A stretch of 64,000 bases of DNA from Isoetes taiwanensis (taxonomy: Eukaryota; Streptophyta; Lycopodiopsida; Isoetales; Isoetaceae), in assembly GCA_021234155.1 (NCBI GenBank), contig JAJEKV010000008.1:1066508-1130507 (forward strand). Reading direction: 5' to 3'. The position numbers and the translations under genes are program-made. Below, one piece after another: positions 21,951 to 34,179 of this stretch. The notes under the pieces were generated by a model. The model saw only the letters and a program-made list of their open reading frames with translations, had not been told where the DNA came from and made no database searches. How positions within the stretch are numbered: position 1 is the stretch's first letter; each line of letters begins with the position of its first letter.

Positions 21951-22823
21951 CTCCGACTTGGTCGACCTCGACTTTGCCGTGGTTAGCTAGTATGTTGTTA
22001 GTTAGTTTTAAGCCCCGGGCGATGCATTCTAGTTAATAGGGTGCATGTGCCGTAACCTTGATCGTGGTGGGCGGCGATGGGATACGCTTTTAGGCATTCT
22101 CTAGGCCACACGCATTAAGAGGTGCACATGACCATTAGGGTCATGTGAGTGAGGAATGAGGCATGGTGGGCGATGATGGGACATCGACGGATGATCTCTA
22201 TGCCACGATGCGGGTACGCACACCCGGCCGTAGGAGGGTCATGGTGAAGGTTAAAGTGATCATGCGGCGATGGGATCGTGGAGACGCCCCAGCTTCAAAA
22301 CCCGTGGGGCATGATGCACTAGGGGTACTTTTCACCGTAACCGAAAGTACAAGGTAGCACTGATCATGGGCGGCGATGGGAGCATCTTAATGATCCTTAA
22401 GCTCAAACCGAAAGGGCCATGATCTTGGGCAAGGTAGTAGGACAACCTTGAGTCAAAGAGTTCTACTCAAGGAGGTAAGGGGGGTGGTCCCCTAAACCAC
22501 AAATTATTAACTAAACTAACGTAATGTGCTCCTTTTGCGTGCAAGTAGAAGGTGGACTTCAACTAGGAGCGATTACAAGAAGATAGGGGAGCCATAATTT
22601 AGATTATGAACCCTAATAACTCTTACAATAATGTTTTGAATTATCGTAAGAAATAACCGCGGTTAAGGCTATATAATTTTGTATAAGTACAAATATAGCC
22701 TAAATTTTGACTTGAACTAATAAAACTTGATTACTATAATAAACTAAAGGTTATGACATGTTGTTGCTTGTGCAGTGCATAAGGTAGGTTCGTCACCTTA
22801 GCGCAATGCCGGGACAAAGATTG
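21951..22823 (+). repeat. 3' untranslated region with ~100-bp tandem repeats
   Basis: The motif gggcggcgatggga or close variants recurs near 22068, 22168, 22264 and 22368, about every 100 bases. Flanking words recur too (gatgca.t.tag...ggt.c, ccgtaacc). This is a diverged four-copy tandem array. The rest, to the polypurine tract, is AT-rich and non-coding. Confidence 0.6.
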
Positions 22824-22837
22824 TCCTATGGGGAGAA
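22824..22837 (+). promoter_or_regulatory. Polypurine tract
   Basis: A purine-rich stretch containing ggggagaa directly abuts the 3' LTR. It would prime plus-strand DNA synthesis. Confidence 0.65.
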
Positions 22838-24473
22838 TGTGACGGCCCAGGAATATACGCCCGTCACGATATTCCCCGATCCGGCACCATACAAGTCTAT
22901 CTTCATAGCCTTGTATACCATAGATTGTGGCACTAGGGGGCATGGCCAAGTTATTCTCATAACTTAGCCAACCATAGGTTAGACCATTATCCACGGCCTT
23001 AACCTATTGGGCACCCGCCACACGTGACTCACCCAATTGGTGCCACGTGGCATCCTAGGTGGACCTAACTTATTTAGGCCTAAACCCTAACCCTAGGCCT
23101 CTTTTCCAGCCTCTAACACCCGAGACTCACCTACTGCTCGAAACCCCATTTCAACATCGCTTTTGTCGTGGCATAGACTCAAAGAGCCCCAGGGGTAGAC
23201 TCGCTCTTGGAGCAAGACCAAAGATCGCGAGAGCTCCGAGACCATGGAGGCACACCTGATCCGGAGGGAGAGCTTCGTGAGCAGGTATGTAGGATAGTAG
23301 TTGTGATAGCTCATCCGAATTAGCATTCCACCGTGTGCTAGTATCTTGTATCTAGAGTAGAGCCATCCTAGAACCCCTCAGATTAACATCTTGAACCCTA
23401 ATCAACTAACCCTAACCATTAGTTAGATTGTATGATTAGGTTAAGATGTTCTTCTTATGATTATTCTCATGATATGATGATTATGTGATGATGGTTGATC
23501 ATGTTTGCTCCTCTTGTATTGGGAAGGGGGGTAGAGACCTAGGGCCATATGTAGTATGTTCCTAGAGTAGATCCCTTTAGTTCCTATTAGTTGCGGCTCA
23601 GGCATAGGAGCCCACCAGTGCTATCGAGGCTATGACATGACTCAAAGACCATACAACGGGGCCGAGAGGGAATGTGGAGGGAGGATCCCCGCCGAGTGGG
23701 GGCTTCGGGATCCCATAATGAGCTAGGCTTATGGTCGGGTCACTGCAGGGGTCGGCATGGGTCCGACCTCCCCGGGGCAATGGTGTCGCCCAGCCTCTGA
23801 GCCGCAAGTGTTGGCTTGGCTCTCGCTTTTGGGGTTAAGTCGGGTACGAATCGTGGTGTCGCCCACGATTCTCTAGCCACCCACCTGAACCTCTAGACCA
23901 CGGGAGGGGAGATGCAACCCTTCCCGCCTCATCGGACCCGGGAGATGCAACCCGAGTAGTCCCGATGGGTGACGCCATGGGATTGCGTGATCCCGAAGGC
24001 TAGAGTCATGCCAGAGCCCCGATTTAGCCCATCTGCAAAGTATGCACAGGAGGGGCGGATGGAGTGGTCAACCCTAGCCATTGTTCTATGCCACCCCTCG
24101 CCATTGCCATGACTCGGTTCGCTTCTATCCTGAGGCCTAGCCGGTCAGGTCATCCTCCCTACGAACCCGGAGCCGGGTAGGAGCTCTCATGTTTTACTTG
24201 CTTGTGTTTATCATCTTTGTATTGGTATATGGGTGATGCACTACCCTTCGAGGTAGTATTTGTATATGTTTGATGCTAGTTCTTACGACGTGTTATCGCC
24301 TACTGCTATAGGAGCCCATAGGGGAAGGGCGCGCAAGACACCTTTCAGATTCCCTCCCCGCACTAGGGATCACCTCGGAAAGCGGGGTAGACGAAGGGCC
24401 CGTAGGCCGATGTTGAGCCTGGACGGGGATTTCTGCCGAGTGTACGGGCGCCGATGTTTAGCGTGGAGCCACA
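22838..24473 (+). repeat. 3' LTR of the gypsy element
   Basis: 1636 bases, starting TGTGACGGCCCAGG directly after the polypurine tract and ending AGCCACA, homologous over its whole length to the 5' LTR. Confidence 0.93.
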
Positions 24474-24478
24474 ATGAG
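24474..24478. repeat. Target site duplication, right (atgag)
   Basis: The five bases directly after the 3' LTR terminal CA repeat the left flank. Confidence 0.85.
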
Positions 24479-26685
24479 CCTATTATTTGCCTATCTGTGG
24501 AGGATGCTATCCAAGATCATTAGGTGGCTAAGAAGCATTCAAGGAAGCAAGCAAGACAACCGAACATGATTTGGGGTCTTCACCTTGTCATCTCAGGCCA
24601 TGATCGCCTACTCCGTCCGAGCGGCATTTAGGGCAAATGAGAAACGTATGAATGGAAGAAAAAAGAAGACTTACCTAAGATATTAACAAATATAATATGT
24701 TATATTAAAAAAAAAAAAAGCAAGGATAAAAAAACTACTAAATGTTTGACCAACGTTTTTATCATACATATATAATATGTTTGTTACGTAAAATACGTTT
24801 GGTATATGTAAAATACGCGTATTTATACAACACTGGATTTGAGTCTTGACAACTCATATGGATTAAGGGGTTGTAAGCTGCCTTCAGCCGCATTTGACAC
24901 TGACTTCAACCTTATGTTGGTAGAAGGTTCAAGATCATTTTCATATCTCCAACTTATCTAACTCATGTAATTATTATTGGCAAGATGCTTTGGCATATTC
25001 TGTGTTTCGGGGGGCAAAAAATAGCACTGTTAAAAAAAGGAAAAAAATTCACTCAGCGCCAGCGCCACATTCTTTCTCTGATCTATCTTATGGATATGTG
25101 CAGACAGGTGGTAGGATCACAAACAGCCAGAACATTTTATGGAGTAGCATTAGAGAGCGGGGCAATCAATAAATTGCAATTGAATCTTCACCAATTAGGC
25201 ATTCCCAAGTTTAATAAAGTACTTTTATCAAGATTGGAATTAAGTCCTCTTAATAGGTAATCGCAAGTGTGAGAAGTTTTTAATTGAGTCGGGTTGAGTT
25301 ACGTGAGTTGCTATATGCCCATTAATATAATTTGCTTAGAAACGGAGCAAAATATTCATATAATTTCTTAAGTGCCATGCTCGTAAAAATTGATCCGTAA
25401 GCTCTTTGGTCAAATTAATGGACAAGATTTCATTTATCAATTCGGCAGTCCAATCCGTTGCACCATTGCTTTGTAAGTGATGCCCGAGGTTGAGTGAACA
25501 TAGCTCCAAAAAACATAAGAACAACAAAAATAGTTGCACTATGGCCAAATTGTTTGCATGCATTCCCAGAACTTGCTTTATGCCACCATTTATTTGTTGG
25601 ATTGGAGACAATTGAATAAGGGCATTGATGGAGTAGTCAAACACGTCATAGTCAGAAGCTCAATAGTACATTGCCGTTAATGTAGTAAGTGCAAAAAATC
25701 CATGCCTGGATGAATAAGAGGCGCCACATTTGTGATCCATGCCTCCTTTGTGATTATGTTATGCTCTGTAAGGGATCTGAAAAAGGTGCTTTGGTTTTGA
25801 ACTTGGGTATGGATACTCATAAGCTTTCTCTATCTTGGACTCCATGTTCGCATGATGCACACAAAGATTGTATCCTATATTCACAATTCTTTAGTCTATG
25901 TTATTCAATCTATATTTTATCATCTACTTTTGTGTACAGCGGTTTGAGGCTGTTGATCGATGGCAAGAACACGCAAAAATGGTATGTGTAGTAAATCTAT
26001 ACTCATGCAGGTTTCAAAAAGCTAGACCACCTTTTTACTCGTCTCTAGCACAAAAGGTATGGGCCTGATGCTTGAGATAAGCCTCATCTGTGATCTTGCA
26101 TCCTCTCATATGGTTTTTTTCACGAGGGGCGGTGTATTATAATTTGTTTAGAAATTAAAGCAGTCATGCAAGATAGTTCAGACATGCTAGCACAGAAGGT
26201 ATGGACCAGCAACAAAATGACCAGATAACATTATATCATACCTTCTGGTCATCATGATCAAATTTTATCATTTTGTTGGTTATATGTTGGCAGCCTGCTG
26301 TCACAGGTGGAAGTAGATAACTCATTAGAACCCCTTTGAAGCGAGGGTATGCATTGGGGGTGGTGTGGAGATTATAGAATGCCAATGACAAACCCAATGA
26401 TACTATGGCAGGTTGAGATTTGGTTGCAATTTGTTAAACCAATTAATAAATCTGCTCAGAATATGATCAATTGTTTGAAATGGCATTTCAATTCAATAAA
26501 AGATCCTTCTATACGATTGAATTTGATTCTCAATTGAAAATAAAGATCCATGTGGATAGGGGTGGATATGAAATTTATGTGAGATGAAAGATATGGTCAA
26601 TGCATGATATCACAACTTAAATCTGGATGTTGAACTGGTAATGGTCTCATAATGTTGTATAGTAAGGCTGGACAATCTCATAACA
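24479..26685. other. Intergenic DNA, nothing firm
   Basis: An A run at 24709-24719. Around 25695-25790 the reading KIHAWMNKRRHICDPCLL recalls a PPR repeat but is too weak to call. No RNA gene or further transposon was recognised. Confidence 0.35.
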
Positions 26686-26689
26686 TTAT

Positions 26690-27290
26690 ATGGTAAAGCT
26701 GGACATAACTATCTCTGATACATGTTCAGGGCTTGAAAACCTTATTGGGCAAGAGAAAACATGAAGCAACCGTACTGGGCAAGAGATAAAAAGAAGCCCC
26801 TTGCTGAGAGCATACTTGAAGCCATCACTTGATGGCTTGGAGATAGATATTTTTGTTGGTGCTGCGCTCACAAATATGTATAGTAGATGTGGAAATTTAA
26901 AGTATGCTGAGACATGCACAAAGTTCCTTTTCAAGAAATTCTTATAGAAAGTATAGTTCGAACAGAACCAACTTACATTGAACCAATTTACACGGTCAGA
27001 AAGTACAGCTCCAACAGAACCAACTTACATTGAACCAATTTAGATGGTCATGCTTGATTCATGATTGCTTAAGAGCGATATGACTTTTGGTGAACTCAAA
27101 TGCTTCATAGCTAGAAGGAGCTAAACTCATGAATGGATAGCTTTAATTCGGGATATACTGAAGATGGTTCGAGACATGAAGCATTGAAATGCTTTGCACA
27201 GATATAGCACAACCATATGAAGCATTGAAATGCTTTGCACTTTGATATGTGATGTAACATAACCAAATGATGTTGTTTCATAAATATGTT
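26690..27290 (+). pseudogene. PPR gene fragment, decayed
   Basis: Reads GLEIDIFVGAALTNMYSRCG then NLKYAETCTKF (about 26832-26935), the standard form of a plant PPR repeat pair (V.ALV.MY.KCG....A). After an unmatched stretch, NSGYTEDGSRHEALKCFAQI (about 27145-27205) is another repeat. The phrase agcattgaaatgctttgcac is present twice (about 27180 and 27220), a local duplication. Stops and frame changes show it is not functional as read. Confidence 0.65.
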
Positions 27291-30200
27291 ACAAGATTAA
27301 ATGAACTTAACCATTTGGTGAAAATTCCTCAAATATTTCCTAAATATTTATTATGGGTAATTTTAGGTTTATGGGTCTTGATGGCGCCGCTGACATTACC
27401 GCCATAACTTCCTCTGCAGCGATCGGCCGTTCAAATCCGGTAGGGTCTTTCCTACTTCTGCAGTAGCTATGTTCTGATCTAGTGATTTCCTGCTTCAATC
27501 TCCATGTACAACACTCAAGATTTTGCTCCAGATGTCCTGAATGCATGTTTTCATGCTCTTCATAGCAAAGCTCCCCTGCTCTGCTCTGTTTTCATTCCGG
27601 ATGTCTTAAATAGCATGTTTGCTGACTATGGTGCCCTGTTTGCTTCATGCCCAGACCATTCCTGAGACATTCCTACCCAGACCATAGCCACCAAAGCTTC
27701 AGAGCTTCGGAGCTTGTTGCCGGACAAAGCTTCCTTTGTATCCATGTCTTAAACATTGCGTGGCTGCATAAGTTTGTTTTGGCTTTCGTTTTGGCTGCAT
27801 AAGATTGTTTTGGTTCTACTCTGATACTCCAGCTCAACAATTGCATATTGAAACAGGCATGATTTAGGCCTTGTCTTCAGCAAACAATAGGTAGAAACGG
27901 GCAGATCAAGAAGCAAAATTCCTTTCTGCTTGCAAAATCAGCATAGGAACATCTCCCCGCTTGCAAGAATCATCGCCAACAATCAAGGTAAAAAATTTCA
28001 CCAAGCGTTGGCTTTTCGTTTGGTAGCCATATCAGATTTCGATGTTTCCGGCCGATAACCGGCGGTCGGTCGGCAGCCCAGCGGCTAACACCACTTCCGC
28101 AGAGAGCCACAATTAGTTTACGGCTAGAAACCCCTCAATCTGGCCGGTTACCTAGTACATAACGTACCATAAAGGATAAAATAATTATTTGGACATAGAA
28201 AAACAATAGAAGTGGCAGAACACATAAAAAGAAAGATAAATCATTTACATAAATTTATTTCACGTCCATTTAGATCAAGCCATTTTCAAATTCATCTTTT
28301 TCATCGATCGTAGAACGACAATATTGTTTTCCGATTGGTTGCAATACATAATGTTTTCACCTATACAACCTCTCATTGTTTTGTATTAGACCTAGTAAAT
28401 GTAACTTAGGTCCTATAATTCTACCAATGTTTAATTAAATGAGAACTTTCTAAATTTAGGCAATTTAATGCACACAGTTTGTATTGTCAAAGTTGCTTTA
28501 AACATGCAATAGCAACACGTAATCAAGGATTGAATAAATGGGAGGGTTACCCACAAAAAAAAAAAAAAAAAAAAATTGAACTAGCCAATACTAGCACAAA
28601 CATCAAGATTGGTCAATCCCTTTGGCGCCTTATCCGCCATACGAGAACCTGTTAAGTCCTAGATGGTACCATCCTTTCCCTCGTGTAATGCGTGATCAAT
28701 GTTATCATATAAACGAGAACAAACTATATTCCAAATTCTCTGATCATTGTCGAATGACTTATTGAAACATATCTTATGCATGGCGTAAAGCATAAGTTTC
28801 AAATAATATCAGCCCCAATTTAAACCTAAAGATTAATAGGTTTGACATAAAAAATATGTTGGGTCAAATTCTGTATTCATATTCATATGTTTAACAAGGA
28901 TTCAGATCCGTTCTTATCACTGTTATGTTCAATATAAATATTCAAAGTAGCACAAGAAAGCAAACTAGCTAACATAATCATTATGCTTTAACCGTATTGG
29001 TCATATTTTTTTTTCTGCAACCTCCTTGAAAGTATCAACGTCATGAACTCTTGCATTTCTCCATCATCCTTGAAGCCAAATCCAACCTACAAAGCAAAAA
29101 GGAACAATGGGAAGAAAATCCCATTACTGCAATGTCAATCAAGACTGTTAGCGTGAAAACGGTATCAGGGCAAGGGCCAAAAGTACATTGGGATTTTCGG
29201 TTCATCACCGATTACCCATTGTGCCTTTTGCCCCGAAGTTAGAATTAGCAAAAGAAATGAAAGGAGAATATGTTAGCAATTGCCATTATCCATGTCTATG
29301 AATCATGTAAAAGTACCCTCCGTAAACACCTTTAAAATCAATGTTATTACTTTGTTTTATGTCAATAATGCAAAGTCTCTAATGTTACAGATCAACTAGT
29401 CCGAAGTAATTATGCATTTGCATTCTTCTGAGAGTTAAGCTAGAGTTAAGCTAGAAGCAGGTGTCCTTTATTGCCATTATGCATAGACCAATTTCTTGTT
29501 TGATAACCAGATACAGAGAGCCAAAACCTTAACCTTAAGGACGTTTCTAAAGTGAAGATCCAAGCATAGATGGCTTTCTTGGGATAAACATACAGCCCTT
29601 AAGCATTTGGGACCCATGGACATAATCTTTTGAAAAATATGAACGCATATCATTTCAACTAATTCATTCAGAAAAAAAATGGTAAGAACCCGGTTATTTA
29701 CGGGTCGCCCCTCATTTTGCACCGATATATACTCTGAATGAGAGGTATTTATGAGATCTTCCCGTGCTTTTTGCAATCAAGCTAATCGCCTTCACGAAAT
29801 GCTCTTCTTCTTATATCTCTCGGTATTTCATATCTTGCCCATCTAAATCCTCCTCACTCTGGTTACAAATAGCATCTACAACCAGCTCTGCATTCGCCGC
29901 TACCAATGGCAACTGCCGTCTTCCAAGCCTTTTGCATTGATCATTGCTACATAAGGCATCGGCTAAGTTTTCCTCGCCTTAGCCATTTTGCTTTACCATT
30001 TACCGACATCCCGTGCAACTAGGTATTTTTTATGTATCGGCTCCCCGAACAGAGGTAGAATAGAGGTAGCCGCTCGAGCAGCTCAAGGGCATGCTTTTTA
30101 GGGCAACCCGAAAAGCCCTAAATGTTAGTCTTCTAATAAGCTGAATGTATTCTGCAATACGAACCATGGATTTTGACATTTGTAGATATTCACTTCATAT

Positions 30201-30457
30201 ACGAACCATGGATTTGATATTCACTTCATATGGGACCATTGCCCTCGCTATTCTCTAAAGATGAGCCCTTGAAGATTATGTGCGTGAGCTCAAATAATGC
30301 TGCTTAAACCTCACCGATGTATGACCGTTTTTACAAACATATCATAATTGCACAAGCATATCATAATTGCACAACCTGCATCATTGCCATAATGCCTCCT
30401 AGTGGATATGTATCTTGCTCAGTTGCTTTCAGTTGCACACTTATCTACTGGGTATAC
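27291..30457. other. Intergenic DNA
   Basis: No gene recognised. A 22-A run at 28555-28576 may be the tail of a retroposed sequence whose body I could not define. Short direct duplications occur at 30160-30235 (acgaaccatggattt..cacttcatat) and 30340-30380 (catatcataattgcacaa). Confidence 0.4.
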
Positions 30458-30585
30458 CAAGTATAAGATAATGTATATGTATATGTATTTGAGCTTAACA
30501 AGCAACATGCAATTAAAAAAACAAGTATAAGATAATGTATATGTATATGTATTTGAGCTTAACAAGCAACATGCAAATAAAAAAA
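30458..30585. repeat. Two-copy 64-bp tandem duplication ending in poly(A)
   Basis: The unit starting caagtataagataatgtata is repeated at 30522 with near identity; each copy ends in an A run (7 and about 15 A). It is recent, given the identity. Confidence 0.8.
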
Positions 30586-30589
30586 AAAA

Positions 30590-31639
30590 AAAAAGTTTAC
30601 ATGTAAACTCCAAAATTTCAACTTTACCACAAGAAATTCGGTATACACCAATATACATGGGAAAACTTATGGGTATACCTCAAACATTCTTCTGAACTGA
30701 TCTAAGAAGGTCATTGCATCATAGGAAGGTCAATTTCATCACAAAGCAATATCTTGCATGAATTATAATTTCGACACATAATATACATAAATATCTTCCT
30801 ACACAAAAATTCTCTACATAACGCCCAACTCCACGAGTTAATTCAATAATTACTGTAAATTCCACACTTCAGGCAAACTGAAACAATTTGACATGCATAT
30901 TGCAGATAAAATAGCTTGCGCGGCACACTCCACATTCAAGTCACCTTATCTTACTCCTGAGTCTTCGCACGACAAGTCAAGATACAAAGATAATCATGAG
31001 AACAAAAGAAATTCTATGGGTGTGTAATGGCAAAAAGTTACAATCCAAGACATTATTCCAATACGATACATACACAAATCAAAGATTTTGTTAAACAAAA
31101 AAAAACACTACACCATCAAGTCTTACCATCCTTAAAAACATTACATACTTCCAACGGTTCCAATATATATTTACATGTATTGCAACATGTGAATATATCC
31201 TATATTGCTATGTGGCAATACCCCATATGAGCCATTTATCCCATTAGACCCTAACCTAAAAGCGTAGACATAAAGAAGCGGAACCCTAAAAATGTTCCCT
31301 TTTAGCATTTCACTTCCTTGAGCCATTCCGCCAAGCCAAAATAAATATTCGATTGCCGGATGTTGAGTCAAATCGACTTTGCTGTAAAACAGATCTCCAA
31401 GATTCTTAGCCTTCACCTTGAACAAAAGCATGGACGCATTCCGAGGAGCTGGGGCAAGCCAAGGTTCAAGTAAACAACAATTCTGTTATGCAATGCCGAC
31501 TTTTAGTCTGGCAATGAGCTGGTTTAGCATGTTAGTTCAGCCTTAGAGGCCTTATAGATTCTGAGATCACAAGCTCTAACAAAGAACCTAACCATGTATG
31601 TTTCTCGTAGATAGATTAGATGTTATTCTATGTTTTTAG
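30590..31639. other. Intergenic DNA
   Basis: AT-rich, no gene or repeat that I can support. Confidence 0.35.
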
Positions 31640-32578
31640 TTCTATGTATGATGATGTTCTATTCTATGCACACTCACATTATATTGGGAAGGGGGGTAGA
31701 GACCAAAAACCTCAAGAATGATGTATCTAGATAGCCTCATTAATTCCCAATTAATGAGGCACGTGCATAAGAGTCCACTGGCTATGAGTGGCGGGACTAG
31801 ACCCGACAGATAAGGGGGACTTGTCCCATTGCAAATTGATCCATGTAAAGCTACCGGGGATCTTAGCGGACTAGGCCTGATGGTTTGCCCTTTGCGTGTA
31901 AGCAAGGCATGGGCTCCGACACCTCTGGTGACGTGTCACCTTCCATGGGGTTCAAGTCAGATGGGTATTGGCCCTCTAGCCGTCATTGTGATGGGCATGC
32001 ATGCCTTTGGAGGGAGTGATTTCCTCCCGCTTCGGAGGGATCGGGAAGATGCAACCCGGGAGTAGTCCCCTTGGCTATGCATCCCGGGCAAACGCCGAAG
32101 TCTCAAGACTTATCAGCCCATTCTGCAAAAAGTATGCACTGGAGGGGCGGATGGAGCGGACTACCCAACGGCCATGTTCTTATGCCAGCCCAATCCATTT
32201 GCCATGAATTCTATCTGCATTGACTTCTGGAGATCCAAGCGGTCGGTCGATCCCCATGAGCACGAGACTTGGATAGGATTCCCCTTATGTTGATGTTACC
32301 GATGTTGTTGTTACAGATGTTATGTTATGGTGAGCCACACTTCGAGCTGGATATATATGCTATTTGATGCTATGTGCTCATGTTTGATGTGCTTCCATAG
32401 TTAGGTAGGTCCCGAGGGAGACGGGATGAATGGCATGTCCATTCTTCCCCATTGGCTTCTTGGATCGTTAGCAACGATCGATGTTAGTTGACGGCCTCAT
32501 ATCGAAGAAGGCGTTGATTGTGAGGGATGAACTCCGTTCTGTCTAAATGGGAGCATCGTTAATGGAAGGGGCGCCACA
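31640..32578 (+). mobile_element. Single LTR related to the gypsy element
   Basis: Near 31678 tattgggaaggggggtagag matches 12092 and 23517 in the two LTRs. The order of features is the same as there: gcataagagtcca / gcataggagccca, gggatgcaacccgg-like string, a stretch with tgcactggaggggcggatgg, tttgatgcta, and the end gggcgccaca. No internal coding region is attached, so it is a solo or truncated LTR of a diverged sister family. Its left end is uncertain. Confidence 0.6.
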
Positions 32579-32579
32579 C

Positions 32580-34170
32580 CAATCGCCTCAATCTTTTGCA
32601 AATCTTTTCAGGCATAATGAAAGGCCTTTGCAAAATCAACAAAGCAACAAGATAGATCCCGTGGGCGATTCTTGTTATCTTCAAATAAGGTCTGTAGTCT
32701 ATAAATAGTTGAGCATCAAGACCAAAATTATGTCTGTATGAGGGCCCGCATACGCCTCCTCCATCCATATTGTCAACCGTTGCTTTCGAGAATGCCGGCC
32801 AATAGTTTTGCAAATAACGAACTAATTATGATTGTTCCGTGAATTGGTCTTCCAGCTGAGGGTCATCTACTTGTAGATGGGAACAATTCTGCTAGTTGTC
32901 CATTGTGGAGGAAAGCATTTATGTAATGCTCTGTGGAACAATGGAGTTAGGTTGGGTACTATGGGTGGCCACTAGCTGTAGCTCGCCTACATGCCATCTA
33001 AATTTGTTGCCTTTCCATGGCACGACATTATAAGCCCTATGTGACCTCCTGCCTTTGTGATTACTAGCAATCGGGCTCATCTGCGGGGTGTTGATGCTCG
33101 AACACCTAGAGGATCATAGAGCTACTACAAGTGTTGTATGCATTGCATGGAAATGATGCTCCTCATAGGCTACAGAGGCTTCCTTAGTACCATTTGCTAG
33201 AAGTTGTTGAGATGATGGTCCAAGAGATAGAATATTTCTCTCTGTTGCCTTGCAATGTATTTGGCTTTCTTTTCCTTGAGAAAAATGTGCTACTGTCTAA
33301 TCGCATATGGGTGCAAATTGAGATCAGTGACCTATCAAAGACAACATTTAAGTTCTTTCCATTCAGCATCAAACCACTAGTTAGGGGGGGAAGATTGTTA
33401 CCACTAAGATTCTCCGTATGTGGCTTCTCCCAAAGAACCTCTCAATAGCAGTCATAAGCACATCAACTAACAAGCCAGTCTATTGCTATAGCTCATGCTA
33501 GATCATTTGTGAGCATCCGGATATAAGCTCTGCATGATCGTGCTCAAACATAATGAGGCATACGAGGAGTTGTAGCACAAGGGATCCGAATAGTCTGCCA
33601 AGCCAGTTGCAGAAAAAGAGGTTGGTGATATGAGTCCACTTCTTCATCCCTATTGTTTATTCCAATGCGAAGGTAGATAGCCAGATGCATATCATGTTCA
33701 GCTATGAGCATGTAATCCATAACACCGAGCTGCCCCACGGTTCTTCTCGCCTACAAGTATAGCCGGCAAAGGATGGCCATTGGCGCTAAACTATTAACCA
33801 AGTCAAAGATGTTGCACATCCGGAGCAATTGTCCGCCATAGCATGGACCGGTGTGGTCACCGGCTATCCGGCGCTTGACTAAGTAGGGCGGATTGTAATG
33901 TGTCCTCTCGCCAATGCATTAAACTTTGCTAGTTGTTAAAGCCTCCAAGTAATATAACCCGACCCATTTGTCTTTGTTGTTGTATGTCATCATATAGATC
34001 AATATAGGAATCCAGCTATCGACATCTGAGTGGCAGTGATAAAAGTTATATCCTGTATGTGGAAAGTAGCATGCTGCCACAAAGAGGGGGATGAACAATG
34101 GAAATTGACAAAAGGTGTATGTATCTTCCACTTTATTACATTTAAATTGACCATCAGAATGCCTTTTCAA
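32580..34170 (-). mobile_element. LINE fragment (endonuclease to RT), minus strand
   Basis: Reading from 34170 downward: PLFVAACYFPHTG then HSDVDSWIP (endonuclease region), RDEEVDSYHQPLFLQLAWQT (about 33665-33605), PPQWTTSRIVPIYK (about 32910-32870) and NRPRDLSCCFVDFAKAF (about 32665-32615), the RT palm. The same blocks occur in the plus-strand LINE at 51716-55150. Frames are broken. It stops exactly where the single LTR ends, so the LTR or a deletion truncated it. Confidence 0.72.
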
Positions 34171-34179
34171 AGCTTTAAG

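Larger units (their letters stand above)
11409..24473 (+). mobile_element. Complete Ty3/gypsy LTR retrotransposon, chromovirus-like
   Basis: A 13.07-kb element bounded by two 1.6-kb LTRs that both start TGTG and end GCCACA or AGCCACA. It is flanked by the same 5-bp duplication atgag (11404-11408 and 24474-24478). A Met-tRNA-type primer site and a polypurine tract are in the expected places. Inside, in order: an H3-tail-like ORF, an unassigned coding region, gag with zinc knuckle, protease, RT, RNase H, integrase and a chromodomain-like end; RT before integrase is the Ty3/gypsy order. All frames are broken by many small indels. Part of this may be assembly error, because the LTRs differ mainly at CG-rich spots and homopolymers. 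Confidence 0.93.

Noticed and set aside
25689..25991. 100-codon plus-strand ORF as a gene
   Set aside because: Only a faint PPR-like start (KIHAWMNKRRH); the remainder has no pattern.
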